Source: Prosapia bicincta
Taxonomy: Eukaryota; Arthropoda; Insecta; Hemiptera; Cercopidae
Direction of reading: 5' to 3'
Assembly (NCBI GenBank): GCA_036971475.1
Contig: JBAIZL010000005.1
Span: 238,972,690 to 239,036,689 of the forward strand
Length of the DNA: 64,000 nt
Position numbers and translations under genes: made by a program. The notes beneath the pieces were generated by a model, which had not been told where the DNA came from, ran no database searches, and saw only the letters and a list, made by a program, of their open reading frames with translations. Shown here piece by piece: positions 22,924-35,625 of the stretch (the stretch's first letter is position 1; the number at the start of each line of letters is the position of its first letter).

Positions 22924-25900
22924 TGAGAAAAAGAATAATACAGAACCCGTGTAAAATCAAGTCCCTCAAGCAATGTTAACTAGGGGTTAACGCGATCATG
23001 TAAATGCAGAAATCAGAATTGATCTGGATCCAATGTATACACGAAAAAGGATAATGCAGAACCCGTGTAAAATCAAGTCCCTCAAGCAATGTTAACTAGG
23101 GGTTAACACGATCATGTAAATGCAGAAATAAGAATTGGATCTGGATCCAATGTATACACGAAAAAGGATAATGCAGAACCCGTGTAAAATCAAGTCCCCC
23201 AAACAATGTTAACTAGGGGTTAACACGATCATGTAAATGCAGAAATAAGAATTGAATCTGGATCTAATGTATATACGAAAAAGGATAGTGCAGAACCCGT
23301 GTAAAATCAAGTCCCCCAAACAATGTTAACTAGGGGTTAACACGATCATGTAAATGCAGAAATAAGAATTGGATCTGGATCTAATGTATACACGAAAAAG
23401 GATAATGCAGAACCCGTGTAAAATCAAGTCCCCCAAACAATGTTAACTAGGGGTTAACACGATCATGTAAATGCAGAAATAAGAATTGGATCTGGATCTA
23501 ATGTATACACGAAAAAGGATAATGCAGAACCCGTGTAAAATCAAGTCCCCCAAACAATGTTAACTAGGGGTTAACACGATCATGTAAATGCAGAAATAAG
23601 AATTGGATCTGGATCTAATGTATACACGAAAAAGGATAATGCAGAACCCGTGTAAAATCAAGTCCCCCAAACAATGTTAACTAGGGGTTAACACGATCAT
23701 GTAAATGCAGAAATAAGAATTGGATCTGGATCTAATGTATACACGAAAAAGGATAATGCAGAACCCGTGTAAAATCAAGTCCCCCAAACAATGTTAACTA
23801 GGGGTTAACACGATCATGTAAATGCAGAAATAAGAATTGGATCTGGATCTAATGTATACACGAAAAAGGATAATGCAGAACCCGTGTAAAATCAAGTCCC
23901 CCAAACAATGTTAACTAGGGGTTAACACGATCATGTAAATGCAGAAATAAGAATTGGATCTGGATCTAATGTATATACGAAAAAGGATAATGCAGAACCC
24001 GTGTAAAATCAAGTCCCCCAAACAATGTTAACTAGGGGTTAACACGATCATGTAAATGCAGAAATAAGAATTGGATCTGGATCTAATGTATACACGAAAA
24101 AGGATAATGCAGAACCCGTGTAAAATCAAGTCCCCCAAACAATGTTAACTAGGGGTTAACACGATCATGTAAATGCAGAAATAAGAATTGGATCTGGATC
24201 TAATGTATACACGAAAAAGGATAATGCAGAACCCGTGTAAAATCAAGTCCCCCAAACAATGTTAACTAGGGGTTAACACGATCATGTAAATGCAGAAATA
24301 AGAATTGGATCTGGATCTAATGTATACACGAAAAAGGATAATGCAGAACCCGTGTAAAATCAAGTCCCCCAAACAATGTTAACTAGGGGTTAACACGATC
24401 ATGTAAATGCAGAAATAAGAATTGGATCTGGATCTAATGTATATACGAAAAAGGATAATGCAGAACCCGTGTAAAATCAAGTCCCCCAAACAATGTTAAC
24501 TAGGGGTTAACACGATCATGTAAATGCAGAAATAAGAATTGGATCTGGATCTAATGTATACACGAAAAAGGATAATGCAGAACCCGTGTAAAATCAAGTC
24601 CCCCAAACAATGTTAACTAGGGGTTAACACGATCATGTAAATGCAGAAATAAGAATTGGATCTGGATCTAATGTATACACGAAAAAGGATAATGCAGAAC
24701 CCGTGTAAAATCAAGTCCCCCAAACAATGTTAACTAGGGGTTAACACGATCATGTAAATGCAGAAATAAGAATTGGATCTGGATCTAATGTATACACGAA
24801 AAAGGATAATGCAGAACCCGTGTAAAATCAAGCCCCCCAAACAATGTTAACTAGGGGTTAACACGATCATGTAAATGCAGAAATAAGAATTGGATCTGGA
24901 TCTAATGTATACACGAAAAAGGATAATGCAGAACCCGTGTAAAATCAAGTCCCCCAAACAATGTTAACTAGGGGTTAACACGATCATGTAAATGCAGAAA
25001 TAAGAATTGGATCTGGATCTAATGTATATACGAAAAAGGATAATGCAGAACCCGTGTAAAATCAAGTCCCCCAAACAATGTTAACTAGGGGTTAACACGA
25101 TCATGTAAATGCAGAAATCAGAATTGATCTGGATCCAATGTATACACGAAAAAGGATAATGCAGAACCCGTGTAAAATCAAGTCCCCCAAACAATGTTAA
25201 CTAGGGGTTAACACGATCATGTAAATGCAGAAATCAGAATTGATCTGGATCCAATGTATACACGAAAAAGGATAATGCAGAACCCGTGTAAAATCAAGTC
25301 CCCCAAACAATGTTAACTAGGGGTTAACACGATCATGTAAATGCAGAAATCAGAATTGATCTGGATCCAATGTATACACGAAAAAGGATAATGCAGAACC
25401 CGTGTAAAATCAAGTCCCCCAAACAATGTTAACTAGGGGTTAACACGATCATGTAAATGCAGAAATCAGAATTGATCTGGATCCAATGTATACACGAAAA
25501 AGGATAATGCAGAACCCGTGTAAAATCAAGTCCCCCAAACAATGTTAACTAGCGGTTAACACGATCATGTAAATGCAGAAATCAGAATTGATCTGGATCC
25601 AATGTATACACGAAAAAGGATAATGCAGAACCCGTGTAAAATCAAGTCCCCCAAACAATGTTAACTAGGGGTTAACACGATCATGTAAATGCAGAAATAA
25701 GAATTGGATCTGGATCTAATGTATACACGAAAAAGGATAATGCAGAACCCGTGTAAAATCAAGTCCCCCAAACAATGTTAACTAGGGGTTAACACGATCA
25801 TGTAAATGCAGAAATAAGAATTGGATCTGGATCTAATGTATACACGAAAAAGGATAATGCAGAACCCGTGTAAAATCAAGTCCCCCAAACAATGTTAACT

Positions 25901-26008
25901 AGGGGTTAACACGATCATGTAAATGCAGAAATAAGAATTGGATCTGGATCTAATGTATATACGAAAAAGGATAGTGCAGAACCCGTGTAAAGTCAAGTCT
26001 AACAAGCA
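22924..26008. repeat. 117-bp satellite-like array, about 26 copies
   Basis: The anchor ACGAAAAAGGATAATGCAGA occurs at 23041, 23158, 23275, 23392 and onward at 117-bp spacing to about 25960. Each unit has GTTAACTAGGGGTTAAC, two GTTAAC palindromes separated by five bases. Internal copies are nearly identical. A 116-bp subtype (AAATCAGAATTGATCTGGATCC) forms the left edge and an internal block at about 25105-25610; the other subtype (AAATAAGAATTGGATCTGG) fills the rest. The last unit degrades into AAGTCTAACAAGCAATG. No coding capacity. If the minus-strand gene starts near 30.3 kb, the array is in its first intron. Confidence 0.96.
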
Positions 26009-26300
26009 ATGAGATCCTTAACGACGGCTACATTTGCCCGAACATAAGATAAATCGGTATGTGTGTTGTTTGATTCAAGGCTGAACACATAAAATGAGAT
26101 TATTTATCGACAATATAGGCTAGAAATGTTTGGTTTGACTTGGCCGCGCGATGTTCAAAGCGGAGGCAATCTGTTTTACTACTGCAGAATATTTATTACC
26201 TGAACTGTTGTTGGTATTTTATTATGTTATTAAATCAAACGTGCAGTAAATTAATGTATTCTCTCAAACATGCCATCGTTGTGTAATTAAATAAAAGTGT

Positions 26301-26711
26301 CCAGAAAGGTGAAACTACAGAAGGTGCTTTGCCGTCTCAAGGGGATCAGTTACGTTGACTATTACAGTCACGAAGGAGAGGATACCTCCAGAATATAGTC
26401 AGGATTAAGGGTTGGACATACCCCTCTGGTAGAGGGCCCAGAAAGGTGAAACTACAGAAGGTGCTTTGCCGTCTCAAGGGAATCAGTTACGTTGACTATT
26501 ACAGTCACAAAGGAGAGGATACCTCCAGAATATAGTCAGGATTAAGGGTTGGACATACCCCTCTGGTAGAGGGTCCAGAAAGGTGAAACTACAGAAGGTG
26601 CTTTGCCGTCTCAAGGGGATCAGTTACGTTGACTATTACAGTCACGAAGGAGAGGATACCTCCAGAATATAGTCAGGACTAAGGGTTGGACATACTCCTC
26701 TGGTAGAGGGT
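26301..26711. repeat. 137-bp triplication
   Basis: CCAGAAAGGTGAAACTACAG starts at 26301, 26438 and 26575, exactly 137 bp apart. The three copies differ at only a few positions (for example GGGGATC/GGGAATC, CACGAAGG/CACAAAGG). It is recent and separate in sequence from the adjacent 117-bp array. Confidence 0.95.
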
Positions 26712-28007
26712 AGGGTTGATCATGGAATCGCTTTGCAGTGTAGTCTCTCTGAAGTATACCTAGTATAAGGCCATAAAGACGTGTCTACCCGTTATAACCC
26801 CTTGTAAAAGGAAGATCTGATGGAATTATGTAGGTGCATGGAAAGCAAGTAATAGATTAGGAAAATTATGGCGTTGGGTAGGCTTCGATTACCTAAGGTA
26901 GGCTTGCTCTCGCACATGCACGTACGTGCACACGTACATACGCAAGCGCACGCGTATGCACACCACACCCACACACACACATATATAGCCTATAGATAAT
27001 ATGTAAATATAATTGTATTTACGTTAACGATGCAAATTTAAATTAAAAACATATATAAAAAAAAAAATACCTCTAATTCTACAGACTGATGGGTTTGCTT
27101 TCGACAGTTTTTGTACATCCCAGTCTATCGCCCTCCTCCCTTCCAATGCACACTCTGCCTTAACGCGAAATATTAAAAGCCTCACCAATCCCGGAGACAG
27201 TACCTTTGAAATGTTCTACATAAGCCTACTAGAAATGCCCTTTCCTTTAGATTGCGAGTTTCAAATCGAGTGTTTGAACCTGAAAGAACCTTCTTTAATT
27301 GTTTTTGAATCCGAAAAACTTTCCCCAAAATACCCCTCAAAACCTCTGAACATGCAAAAAACAAGATATTAGAATAAAATCAAGAATTAAAATAATTGCT
27401 TTCCAAGTTAGTGTCACTTTGCGAGTGATTTTTGGAAAATTATAATTTTTTATTCACTTATCAAAATGCAGGTATACGTTAGTTAGAAAAAATTAGTATG
27501 CAACATTTTAAAACCTGAAATAAGGCTTATAATGCTACATAATTAACGTTTAATACCTTTTACCAGCAAATCTAGACTAAACTATTTTATCTGTCCGTTT
27601 CGTTTCGTAAAGTACGAACACTTTTACAAAGATATGTCCACAATACACCATGCATTATCATTTCCGGCAATGACGTCACTTCCTGTAATGTACAGATTGC
27701 CTCGGCCAAGGATACAGGATGATGAGGCGTGTCGGGGCTTCCCAATGGTAAACTGGATATGCAAATTTGTGAAAAAATAAAAACAGAAATCTTGGAAATG
27801 TTTTTCTTGTACAACGGAGCTTACCTTGATAAAAGCTGCTTTGTAAGTGCAAAGTAAATGCAATAAATTCCCAATTAACAGTTGTTGATTTAAAGATATT
27901 GTAGGATAAAATGTGTAAACCCCAGACACTAAAATGATGTTGCTCAATAGAATTTTGTTAACATTTAAAATGCGCGCGCACACACATACACACTCAACAC
28001 AAAAACA

Positions 28008-28012
<5 letters not shown>
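26712..28012. other. non-coding stretch with alternating purine-pyrimidine tract
   Basis: At about 26911-26985 alternating CA/CG/TA dinucleotides include the perfect 14-bp palindrome TGCACGTACGTGCA (26917-26930). Minus frames at 27182-27364, 27587-27814 and 27624-27983 were examined and show no family signal. Confidence 0.45.

Positions 28013-28058
<46 letters not shown>
28013..28058. repeat. (TA)n microsatellite
   Basis: A pure AT dinucleotide run of about 46 bases. Seen directly. Confidence 0.95.
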
Positions 28059-28063
<5 letters not shown>

Positions 28064-30204
28064 CTCATATCGTTTTATGGCGATGTAGGCTATGGAGATT
28101 TTAATTTGTTTGTGTCTGTAGCATACGTTGTCACTGCGAATATATTGTTAACTAACTTTATTGCCAACAGTGATAACGTATCTAGTTAGAATAGGATTAA
28201 ACATGAACAGAAATAACTTTCCAGTTAACCGGTTGCTGAACTGAACGTCTGTGTTCAAGTGGATACTCTATCGCTAAACCGCAAAACAGTAATATAATAC
28301 AGTATAATAGCATGTTGAAGTTTATAATGACACATTTAGTATATGCAATATTGTTTGTAAATTGCGGTAAATTTGTTTACCCTCAACATTTCCACTTAGG
28401 CCTTTATTACACGATAAACTGTAGATCCTTCAGAATCCTTAAGTCAAAGAGTGTAACCACTAGAGCCGTTCTATTTCAGGTAAGCAGACCTACCCATGCG
28501 AACCATCATACTCCTCAGCTTATCCTTTTACCTACCCCTTGATATAACAGGTAGGCACGTACCTATTCCCCGTATAAGCCGTAATACATTTGATGTATTA
28601 GGTATACCAATAGCAAAATGCGAATGCCCTTGGACGACAGGTCAGTTTCACTCGCACGCACGCACACTCACCCCTACGGTCGCAGAGGATTAGGACAGAT
28701 CCGAGACAGGCCATATTTCCTCTCCATTGGTCGTTTAGTTGTTATCTTGTAACCAAACTCTAACTTTTTAAGTTATAATTTTAACTAAAAATAGTTAATA
28801 AATATTGATTATACTTGAAATTACAATGAAAATGATACCAAACAACCCTTGATTTACTTCGGTAGTTATTAGTCACTTTAACGTATTAAGGTCTTTCCCT
28901 TTAGCGTTTTTACAGTGTTTGATATCAATTTTCTTGTAATGATGTGCAGAATTAATTTATGCTAAACTTTCTGAGGTGTTATAAAATTTTAAAAAAATAG
29001 AGTTTGATCAAGGAAGCACCACTAGGTGACTATAACCAGAGCGCCGGAAGGAATAAGGCCCGTCCTAATCATCTGCCTTAGTGTGAGTGAGGACTGTGTG
29101 TGTCGATGACTGAGCCTACCTGGTGTTCAAGGGCACTCGCATTTTGTTATTATTATAGATACCTCCCTATCATCCTTATAAAGGTACATGCCTACACTTG
29201 ATTTTACGTATAAACCTACCTTATCTCCCCTATAAAGAGTAACCCTTTTGATGTAAAGGTATACGACTAACTCCCTATAACAGAAAGCCATAGTCAAACT
29301 GATTGCTTAGTAGGAACAACTTGCACCTGGAATCAGTAATAGTGCTTTTCTTGTCCCTTCATATAGCTTCCAAGCGCAGTTTATTTCAGGCACCTTCTAC
29401 CCATTGAATTATAGAAACTAAAGGAGTCGTACCCCGTATTCAGGCAACGGCGTTACGTATACTAAATTTAAAAGTGGCTATAGGTTACCAAAGCAACCTG
29501 CTGGCTAACTCTGACCCAGTAATAGAGGCAATCTTAAAATAAAGAATAAATATAATTCCGGAAGAGTTTAATAGAATGACATAGTTATAGGCACTGTATT
29601 CAATAACCAGTAAAGGAAACAAAAGAAATGACAAAAATATAAAAGGCTGTGCAGTGTAATTTTTTAAATAATCGAGAAGGCATAGTAACATGCGACGATT
29701 TAAAACCTCTAGACATACTTGGTTTCGATATACTGACAAATTGCACAATGTATACAACACAGAGTGAAGACGGATACTGTTTCACGGGTATAAGACATAC
29801 TTCAATATATATATTTCGTATATTCGTATACGTAAATTTCGTATATTTTAAATGACAAAAATTAATTGTAGTTATAATTTAATTTTTTGTCAACTCCTAC
29901 AAAAAAAAAAATACATTAAACGTCAAGTAAACATCAATAAAAATATTATTTCTTTAGCTTTAGGAACAGTTTCATGGATAAATACTGACAAAAAAACAAA
30001 AACATACGTCCCTTACATTTGAACATTTCTTAATTTTATGAAATTTTAAAATACTATCGCCGTATTATTTTAAAACATTGATCTTACACGTGCATTATTA
30101 TTTCGAGAAGAATATTAAAGTATAAGTAAGATAAAAAAATAATGCGGTAGTTGCGACATAAACCACAATAACCTTGTACGACGACTTATTTACACGACGC
30201 TACC
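28059..30204. other. non-coding stretch, no gene seen
   Basis: Short frames (28312-28542 and 28496-28693 plus; 29485-29785 minus) lack motifs. TATAAAGG/TACCT-rich sequence at 28500-28620 and 29140-29290 is loosely alike and may be a decayed repeat. Confidence 0.4.
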
Positions 30205-30402
30205 ACTTACATACTATATTAACCTTAGGCACACGTCTTATAAACTGGCAACTTCATCACTCCACCAGATTCTAACAGAAACGTCAAGCACTCACTACCA
30301 CTACACACACACGGCCACTGTATTGTACGTGCTGCGTGACCAGAGCGATGGGCGACACTGCGGCTGAGGTCTGTCGGTGAGGATATTGGACCACCTGGTG
30401 GT
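30205..30402 (-). promoter_or_regulatory. candidate promoter and non-coding first exon of the minus-strand gene
   Basis: A GC-rich island lies in AT-rich DNA. Reading the minus strand there is CCACCAGGTGG (30401-30391), matching the CTCF core, then GC-rich sequence. TACAGTGG (about 30320) resembles an arthropod TCAGT initiator. A G/T-rich leader like insect 5' UTRs (GTGTGTGTAGTGGTAGTGAG) follows, and finally TATGTAAGTGG, whose GTAAGT (30210-30205) is a consensus donor. The putative leader exon is about 30211-30320. It is the right strand and side for the exon at 20723-20885, but no transcript links them; the connection is inference. Confidence 0.4.
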
Positions 30403-31799
30403 GCAACAGGGAACTGTTTTAACGCTCTTATATTAATCTGCGATTTCTTACTACTACAAACTTGTAAACTTGCATGATGTCCATCAGACCAATAGTCCTT
30501 CTTGCTATTTTAAATAATTATATTCTCCTCTCCTGACCACACAGAACCCGTCATATCGTTTCAGGTGAACCTAGTGAAGAATTCCTACAGGATACACGAT
30601 CACTGGATATTTATATTTTCAACTACCAGGTATATAATTTCTTTAACTCTTTTTTTAACATACTGTAATGATAATTACCTTTCCCTAGAAGTGTGAAGGA
30701 CAGCTTCAAAACGTTAAGGAATTTTTTTATAGTAAAAAAATACATAATTTTAATACAAGCTTTGAAGGTCAACTTCTATATCAATATAAATTTATAATGG
30801 TAAAGAGTTTTGTGGGGTTACATAATTTCTGGGGACAAAATATCAAACCTTAAATTGTTGGACACAAAATGGCGGATATCTTCTGTAGAATCGACAAATT
30901 TCGTAACGAAAATTTTTTCCCCTCTTTTAAGTGAGTATTTTAAAATGTGCTTAATAAATTAAAAGTCCAAAATCAATCATTTCAAATGATGCACTTGGCG
31001 ACTAATTAAGAAAAGTTACTTTTTTATCCAAGAAGACCTAAGAGTTACTGACTATAAAGGATCCTATCAGATCGCGTCGGTAAAGAAACCTAATCCTGGA
31101 AACAGTCTATTATCTATTACGCAGACGATATCGCTTGCATGCACAGACAGGTAACAACTACAAGCCCGATCGTTGTCGATAGAGATTACATTTCATGTTG
31201 AATCGATTATTTCACAAGTGAAAAGTATTGAAACATGAAAGTATTTACATACTGTATCGAAGGCAATCACACATGAGCAATTCGAAACACATATAAATAA
31301 TGTTAAACATTTTTAATTTAGATTTTTGTATGCCCCAGAAACAGTTATTCCCAACGCTTCGTGATCTGCGGTGGATGAATCAAACTGAATAAGATTTCGA
31401 AATATATCAATTTTTTGTAACTTGCTATACACAAACTACAGAGTTTAATTACGTAAGACTATATCAGGAGCTAGTTTCATTGGTACTATTTTATTTCAGA
31501 AGATCCGAGCCGAATAGAACGACTTTGGTAAAAATTTAATATTGTTAGCGGCGTCCCGCAGGGCTATTATTTGTCTTTCTAGTCTTTGAGGGTTCCAGCC
31601 TACACAAGAAATAAAAAATATTCGCCGTACGGTATTAAATAAACAATGGTCTATTAGGATCCAAGCCTGGAGCAAAACAATCGGTCTTTGATATACTGTG
31701 GGATACGCTGTCAAAAAAACAATTTATACTTTTAATTTTCTTTCCAATGTGGCGAAAATCCTCAATTAAGGTTTAGATAATAATCTTCTGTTATTCAAA
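30403..31799. other. non-coding stretch, no gene seen
   Basis: AT-rich. The minus-strand frame at 31496-31714 (71 codons) has no recognised motif. Confidence 0.45.
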
Positions 31800-31804
31800 T
31801 TTCT

Positions 31805-31968
31805 TTTTTAATATATATTTGAGTACAGTTTTCTGCCATTCCTAACGTTACAATATTCTCCTCTGATGACGCGTTTCGGCTGATTCCACCTAAACGCGCC
31901 AACAGAGGAAAATATTGTAAAGTTAAGAAAAGCAGAAAACTGCACTTAAATATATAGAAATATTCCTA
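31805..31968. repeat. hairpin element with ~70-bp arms
   Basis: The left arm (about 31805-31880: ATATATTTGAGTACAGTTTT, TACAATATTCTCCTCTG, ACGCGTTT) is answered by the right arm (about 31895-31968: AAACGCG, CAGAGGAAAATATTGTA, AAAACTGCACTTAAATATAT). The loop is about 14 nt. No coding. It resembles the terminal part of a fold-back or Penelope-type element; the TCTGATGACGCGTTTCGG centre is similar to such termini, but this is inference. Confidence 0.7.
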
Positions 31969-32481
31969 GCAGAAATGAAGATGAGTATATTAGTAATTTC
32001 ACCATTAATGTTGACTGTAGCTATAATTTTACTTTAAATATTGAGGCAAATTTAATAGAAGAGCGTGTACGTGTTTTCGGTTGCGCGGCGAACTGTGCAT
32101 CGAACAAACCCGGTAACACATAGCTAGCTGACCGACCTCGGCTAATCAACTCCATTCAGCCAAAATTGGAAAGGTCTCGGTGAACCCGTCACGGTTTACT
32201 GTCTCTTGAAAAGATAACATCCAGTTTTGTAACAAATACTTTGTTGGCCAAATCTGTGTTATTTTTAACCTTCAAGTGTCGCAAAGGTTAAATGTTATGA
32301 TAATTCGGGCGCCTACTGACTGACACGGAGGCATCTGCGTAGGTGGCAAATTGGATGCGGATGTCTGGTGCGGCTTGGGCGAGGTAAGGGACGCCAAACC
32401 CTTCCTACATCCGCTTTGACGAAACTTGACTATTTAAAAGAAACAGTGGATACATCTACAACTTTGGCCGGAATATTAGCT
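31969..32481. other. spacer, no gene seen
   Basis: The GC-richer patches at 32065-32180 and 32300-32410 flank the 70-bp array. No open frame other than one running into the repeat. Confidence 0.4.
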
Positions 32482-33870
32482 GGTCGGAAACCAGATACGG
32501 TGACTAATAACAAACACTATAAGCAAAGCATATGCTTCGATAACAAACGTTGGTCGGAAACCAGATACGGTGGCTAATAACAAACACTATAAGCAAAGCA
32601 TAAGCTTCGATAGCAAACGTTGGTCGGAAACCAGATACGGTGGCTAATAACAAACACTATAAGCAAAGCATATGCTTCGATAACAAACGTTGGTCGGAAA
32701 CCAGATACGGTGGCTAATAACAAACACTATAAGCAAAGCATATGCTTCAATAGTAAACGTTGGTCGAAAAGCAGATACGGTGGCTAATAACAAACACTAT
32801 AAGCAAAGCATATGCTTCGATAGCAAACGATGGTCGGAAACCAGATACGGTGGCTAATAACAAACACTATAAGCAAAGCATATGCTTCGATAGCAAACGT
32901 TGGTCGGAAACCAGAGACGGTGGCTAATAACAAACACTATAAGCAAAGCATATGCTTCGATAGCAAACGTTGGTCGGAAACCAGATACGGTGGCTAATAA
33001 CAAACACTATAAACAAAGCATATGCTTCGATAGTAAACGTTGGTCGGAAACCAGATACGGTGGCTAATAACAAACACTATAAGCAAAACATATGCTTCGA
33101 TAGCAAACGTTGGTAGGAAACTAGATACGGTGGCTAATAACAAACACTATAAGCAAAGCATATGCTTCGATAGCAAACGTTGGTAGGAAACCAGATACGG
33201 TCGCTAATAACAAACACTATAAGCAAAGCATATGCTTCGATAGCAAACGTTGGTAGGAAACCAGATACGGTGACTAATAACAAACAATATAAGCAAAGCA
33301 TATGCTTCGATAGCAAACGTTGGTCGGAAACCAGATACGGTGGCTAATAACAAACACTATAAGCAAAGCATATGCTTCGATAGCAAACGATGGTCGGAAA
33401 CCAGATACGGTAGCTAATAACAAACACTATAAGCAAAGCATATGCTTCGATAGCAAACGTTGGTAGGAAACCAGATACGGTGGCTAATAACAAACACTAT
33501 AAGCAAAGCATATGCTTCGATAGCAAACGTTGGTCGGAAACCAGATACGGTGGCTAATAACAAACACTATAAGCAAAGCATATGCTTCGATAGAAACGTT
33601 GGTAGGAAACCAGATACGGTGGCTAATAACAAACACTATAAGCAAAGCATATGCTTCGATAGCAAACGTTGGTAGGAAACTAGATACGGTGGCTAATAAC
33701 AAACACTATAAGCAAAGCATATGCTTCGATAGCAAACGTTGGTAGGAAACCAGATACGGTGACTAATAACAAACACTATAAGCAAAGCATATGTTTCGAT
33801 AGCAAACGTTGGTAGGAAACCAGATACGGTGACTAACAATAAACACTATAAGCAAAGTATATGCTGCTAA
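32482..33870. repeat. 70-bp minisatellite, about 20 copies
   Basis: GGTCGGAAACCAGATACGGT recurs every 70 bp from 32482. Each unit contains the 12-bp perfect palindrome AAGCATATGCTT. Variants GGTAGG/GGTCGG and GTGACT/GTGGCT are mixed; one unit near 33591 lacks a base and shifts the phase to 69 bp. Plus and minus frames across it are artefacts. Confidence 0.95.
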
Positions 33871-34019
33871 GGCAATCGAATAGATCAATGTTGCCGAATA
33901 ATAGTAAAATATTCAGTAAGTTGTAGGGTAAAGTTTGAAATAATAGTTTACAAACATATACAATGGTAGTGACTACATCGGGCCCGCGGGACTCGAGCAT
34001 TTTCAAAGTTTTTCCGAAG

Positions 34020-35625
34020 TGCTCCGCCCTTTAATGTTTCTATAATAATAGGAATAAATACCTGAAACATATGTGTATATATTATACGCTCATCCCTTTA
34101 ATGTTTCTATACAAATAAGAATAAATACCTGAAATATATAAACATATTATACGCTCCGCCCTATAATGTTTCTATACAAATAAGAATAAATACCTGATAT
34201 ATATAAACATATTATACGCTCCGCCCTCTAATGTTTCTATACAAATAAGAATAAATACCTGATATATATAAACATATTATACGCTCCGCCCTATAATGTT
34301 TCTATACAAATAAGAATAAATACCTGATATATATAAACATATTATACGCTCCGCCCTCTAATGTTTCTATACAAATAGGAATAAATACCTGAAATATATA
34401 AACATATTATACGCTCCGCCCTCTAATGTTTCTATACAAATAAGAATAAATACCTGAAATATATAAACATATTATACGCTCCGCCCTATAATGTTTCTAT
34501 ACAAATAAGAATAAATACCTGAAATATATAAACATATTATACGCTCCGCCCTCTAATGTTTCTATACAAATAAGAATAAATACCTGAAATATATAAACAT
34601 ATTATACGCTCCGCCCTCTAATGTTTCTATACAAATAGGAATAAATACCTGAAATATATAAACATATTATACGCTCCGCCCTCTAATGTTTCTATACAAA
34701 TAAGAATAAATACCTGAAATATATAAACATATTATACGCTCCGCCTATAATGTTTCTATACAAATAAGAATAAATACCTGAAATATATAAACATATTATA
34801 CGCTCCGCCCTATAATGTTTCTATACAAATAAGAATAAATACCTGAAATATATAAACATATTATACGCTCCGCCCTATAATGTTTCTATACAAATAAGAA
34901 TAAATACCTGAAATATATAAACATATTATACGCTCCGCCCTATAATGTTTCTATACAAATAAGAATAAATAACTGATATATATATATATATAAACATATT
35001 ATACGCTCCGCCCTCTAATGTTTCTATACAAATAAGAATAAATACCTGTTATATATAAACATATTATACACTCGCCCTTTAATGTTTCTATACAAATAAG
35101 AATAAATACCTGAAATATATATACATATTATACGCTCCGCCCTCTAATGTTTCTATACAAATAAGAATAAATACCTGATATATATAAACATATTATACGC
35201 TCCGCCCTCTAATGTTTCTATACAAATAAGAATAAATACCTGAAATATATAAACATATTATACACTCGCCCTTTAATGTTTCTATACAAATAAGAATAAA
35301 TACCTGAAACATATATACATATTATACGCTCCGCCCTCTAATGTTTCTATACAAATAAGAATAAATACTTGAAATATATAAACATATTATACGCTCCGAA
35401 CTCTAATGTTTCTATACAAATAAGAATAAATACCTGAAATATATAAACATATTATACCCTCCGCCCTCTAATGTTTCTATACAAATAAGAATAAATACCT
35501 GAAATATATAAACATATTATACACTCCGCCCTTTAATGTTTCTGTACAAATAAGAATAAATACCTGAAATATATAAACATATTATACACTCCGCCCTTTA
35601 ATGTTTCTATACAAATAAGAACGCA
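34020..35625. repeat. 65-bp AT-rich minisatellite, about 24 copies
   Basis: The unit GCTCCGCCCTCTAATGTTTC-TATACAAATAAGAATAAATA-CCTGAAATATATAAACATATTATAC repeats at 65 bp (34153, 34218 and onward). CTCTAATG and CTATAATG unit types are interspersed. One unit near 34975-34992 has an internal TA expansion. Almost every unit carries AATAAA. It sits only ~150 bp from the 70-bp array but shares no sequence with it. Confidence 0.94.

Noticed and set aside
27587..27983. Two overlapping minus-strand frames of 75 and 119 codons
   Set aside because: Composition is AT-driven, with no domain and no splice support.
32368..33745. Several 60-72 codon frames on both strands
   Set aside because: All fall in the 70-bp minisatellite and end within a few units because 70 is not a multiple of three.
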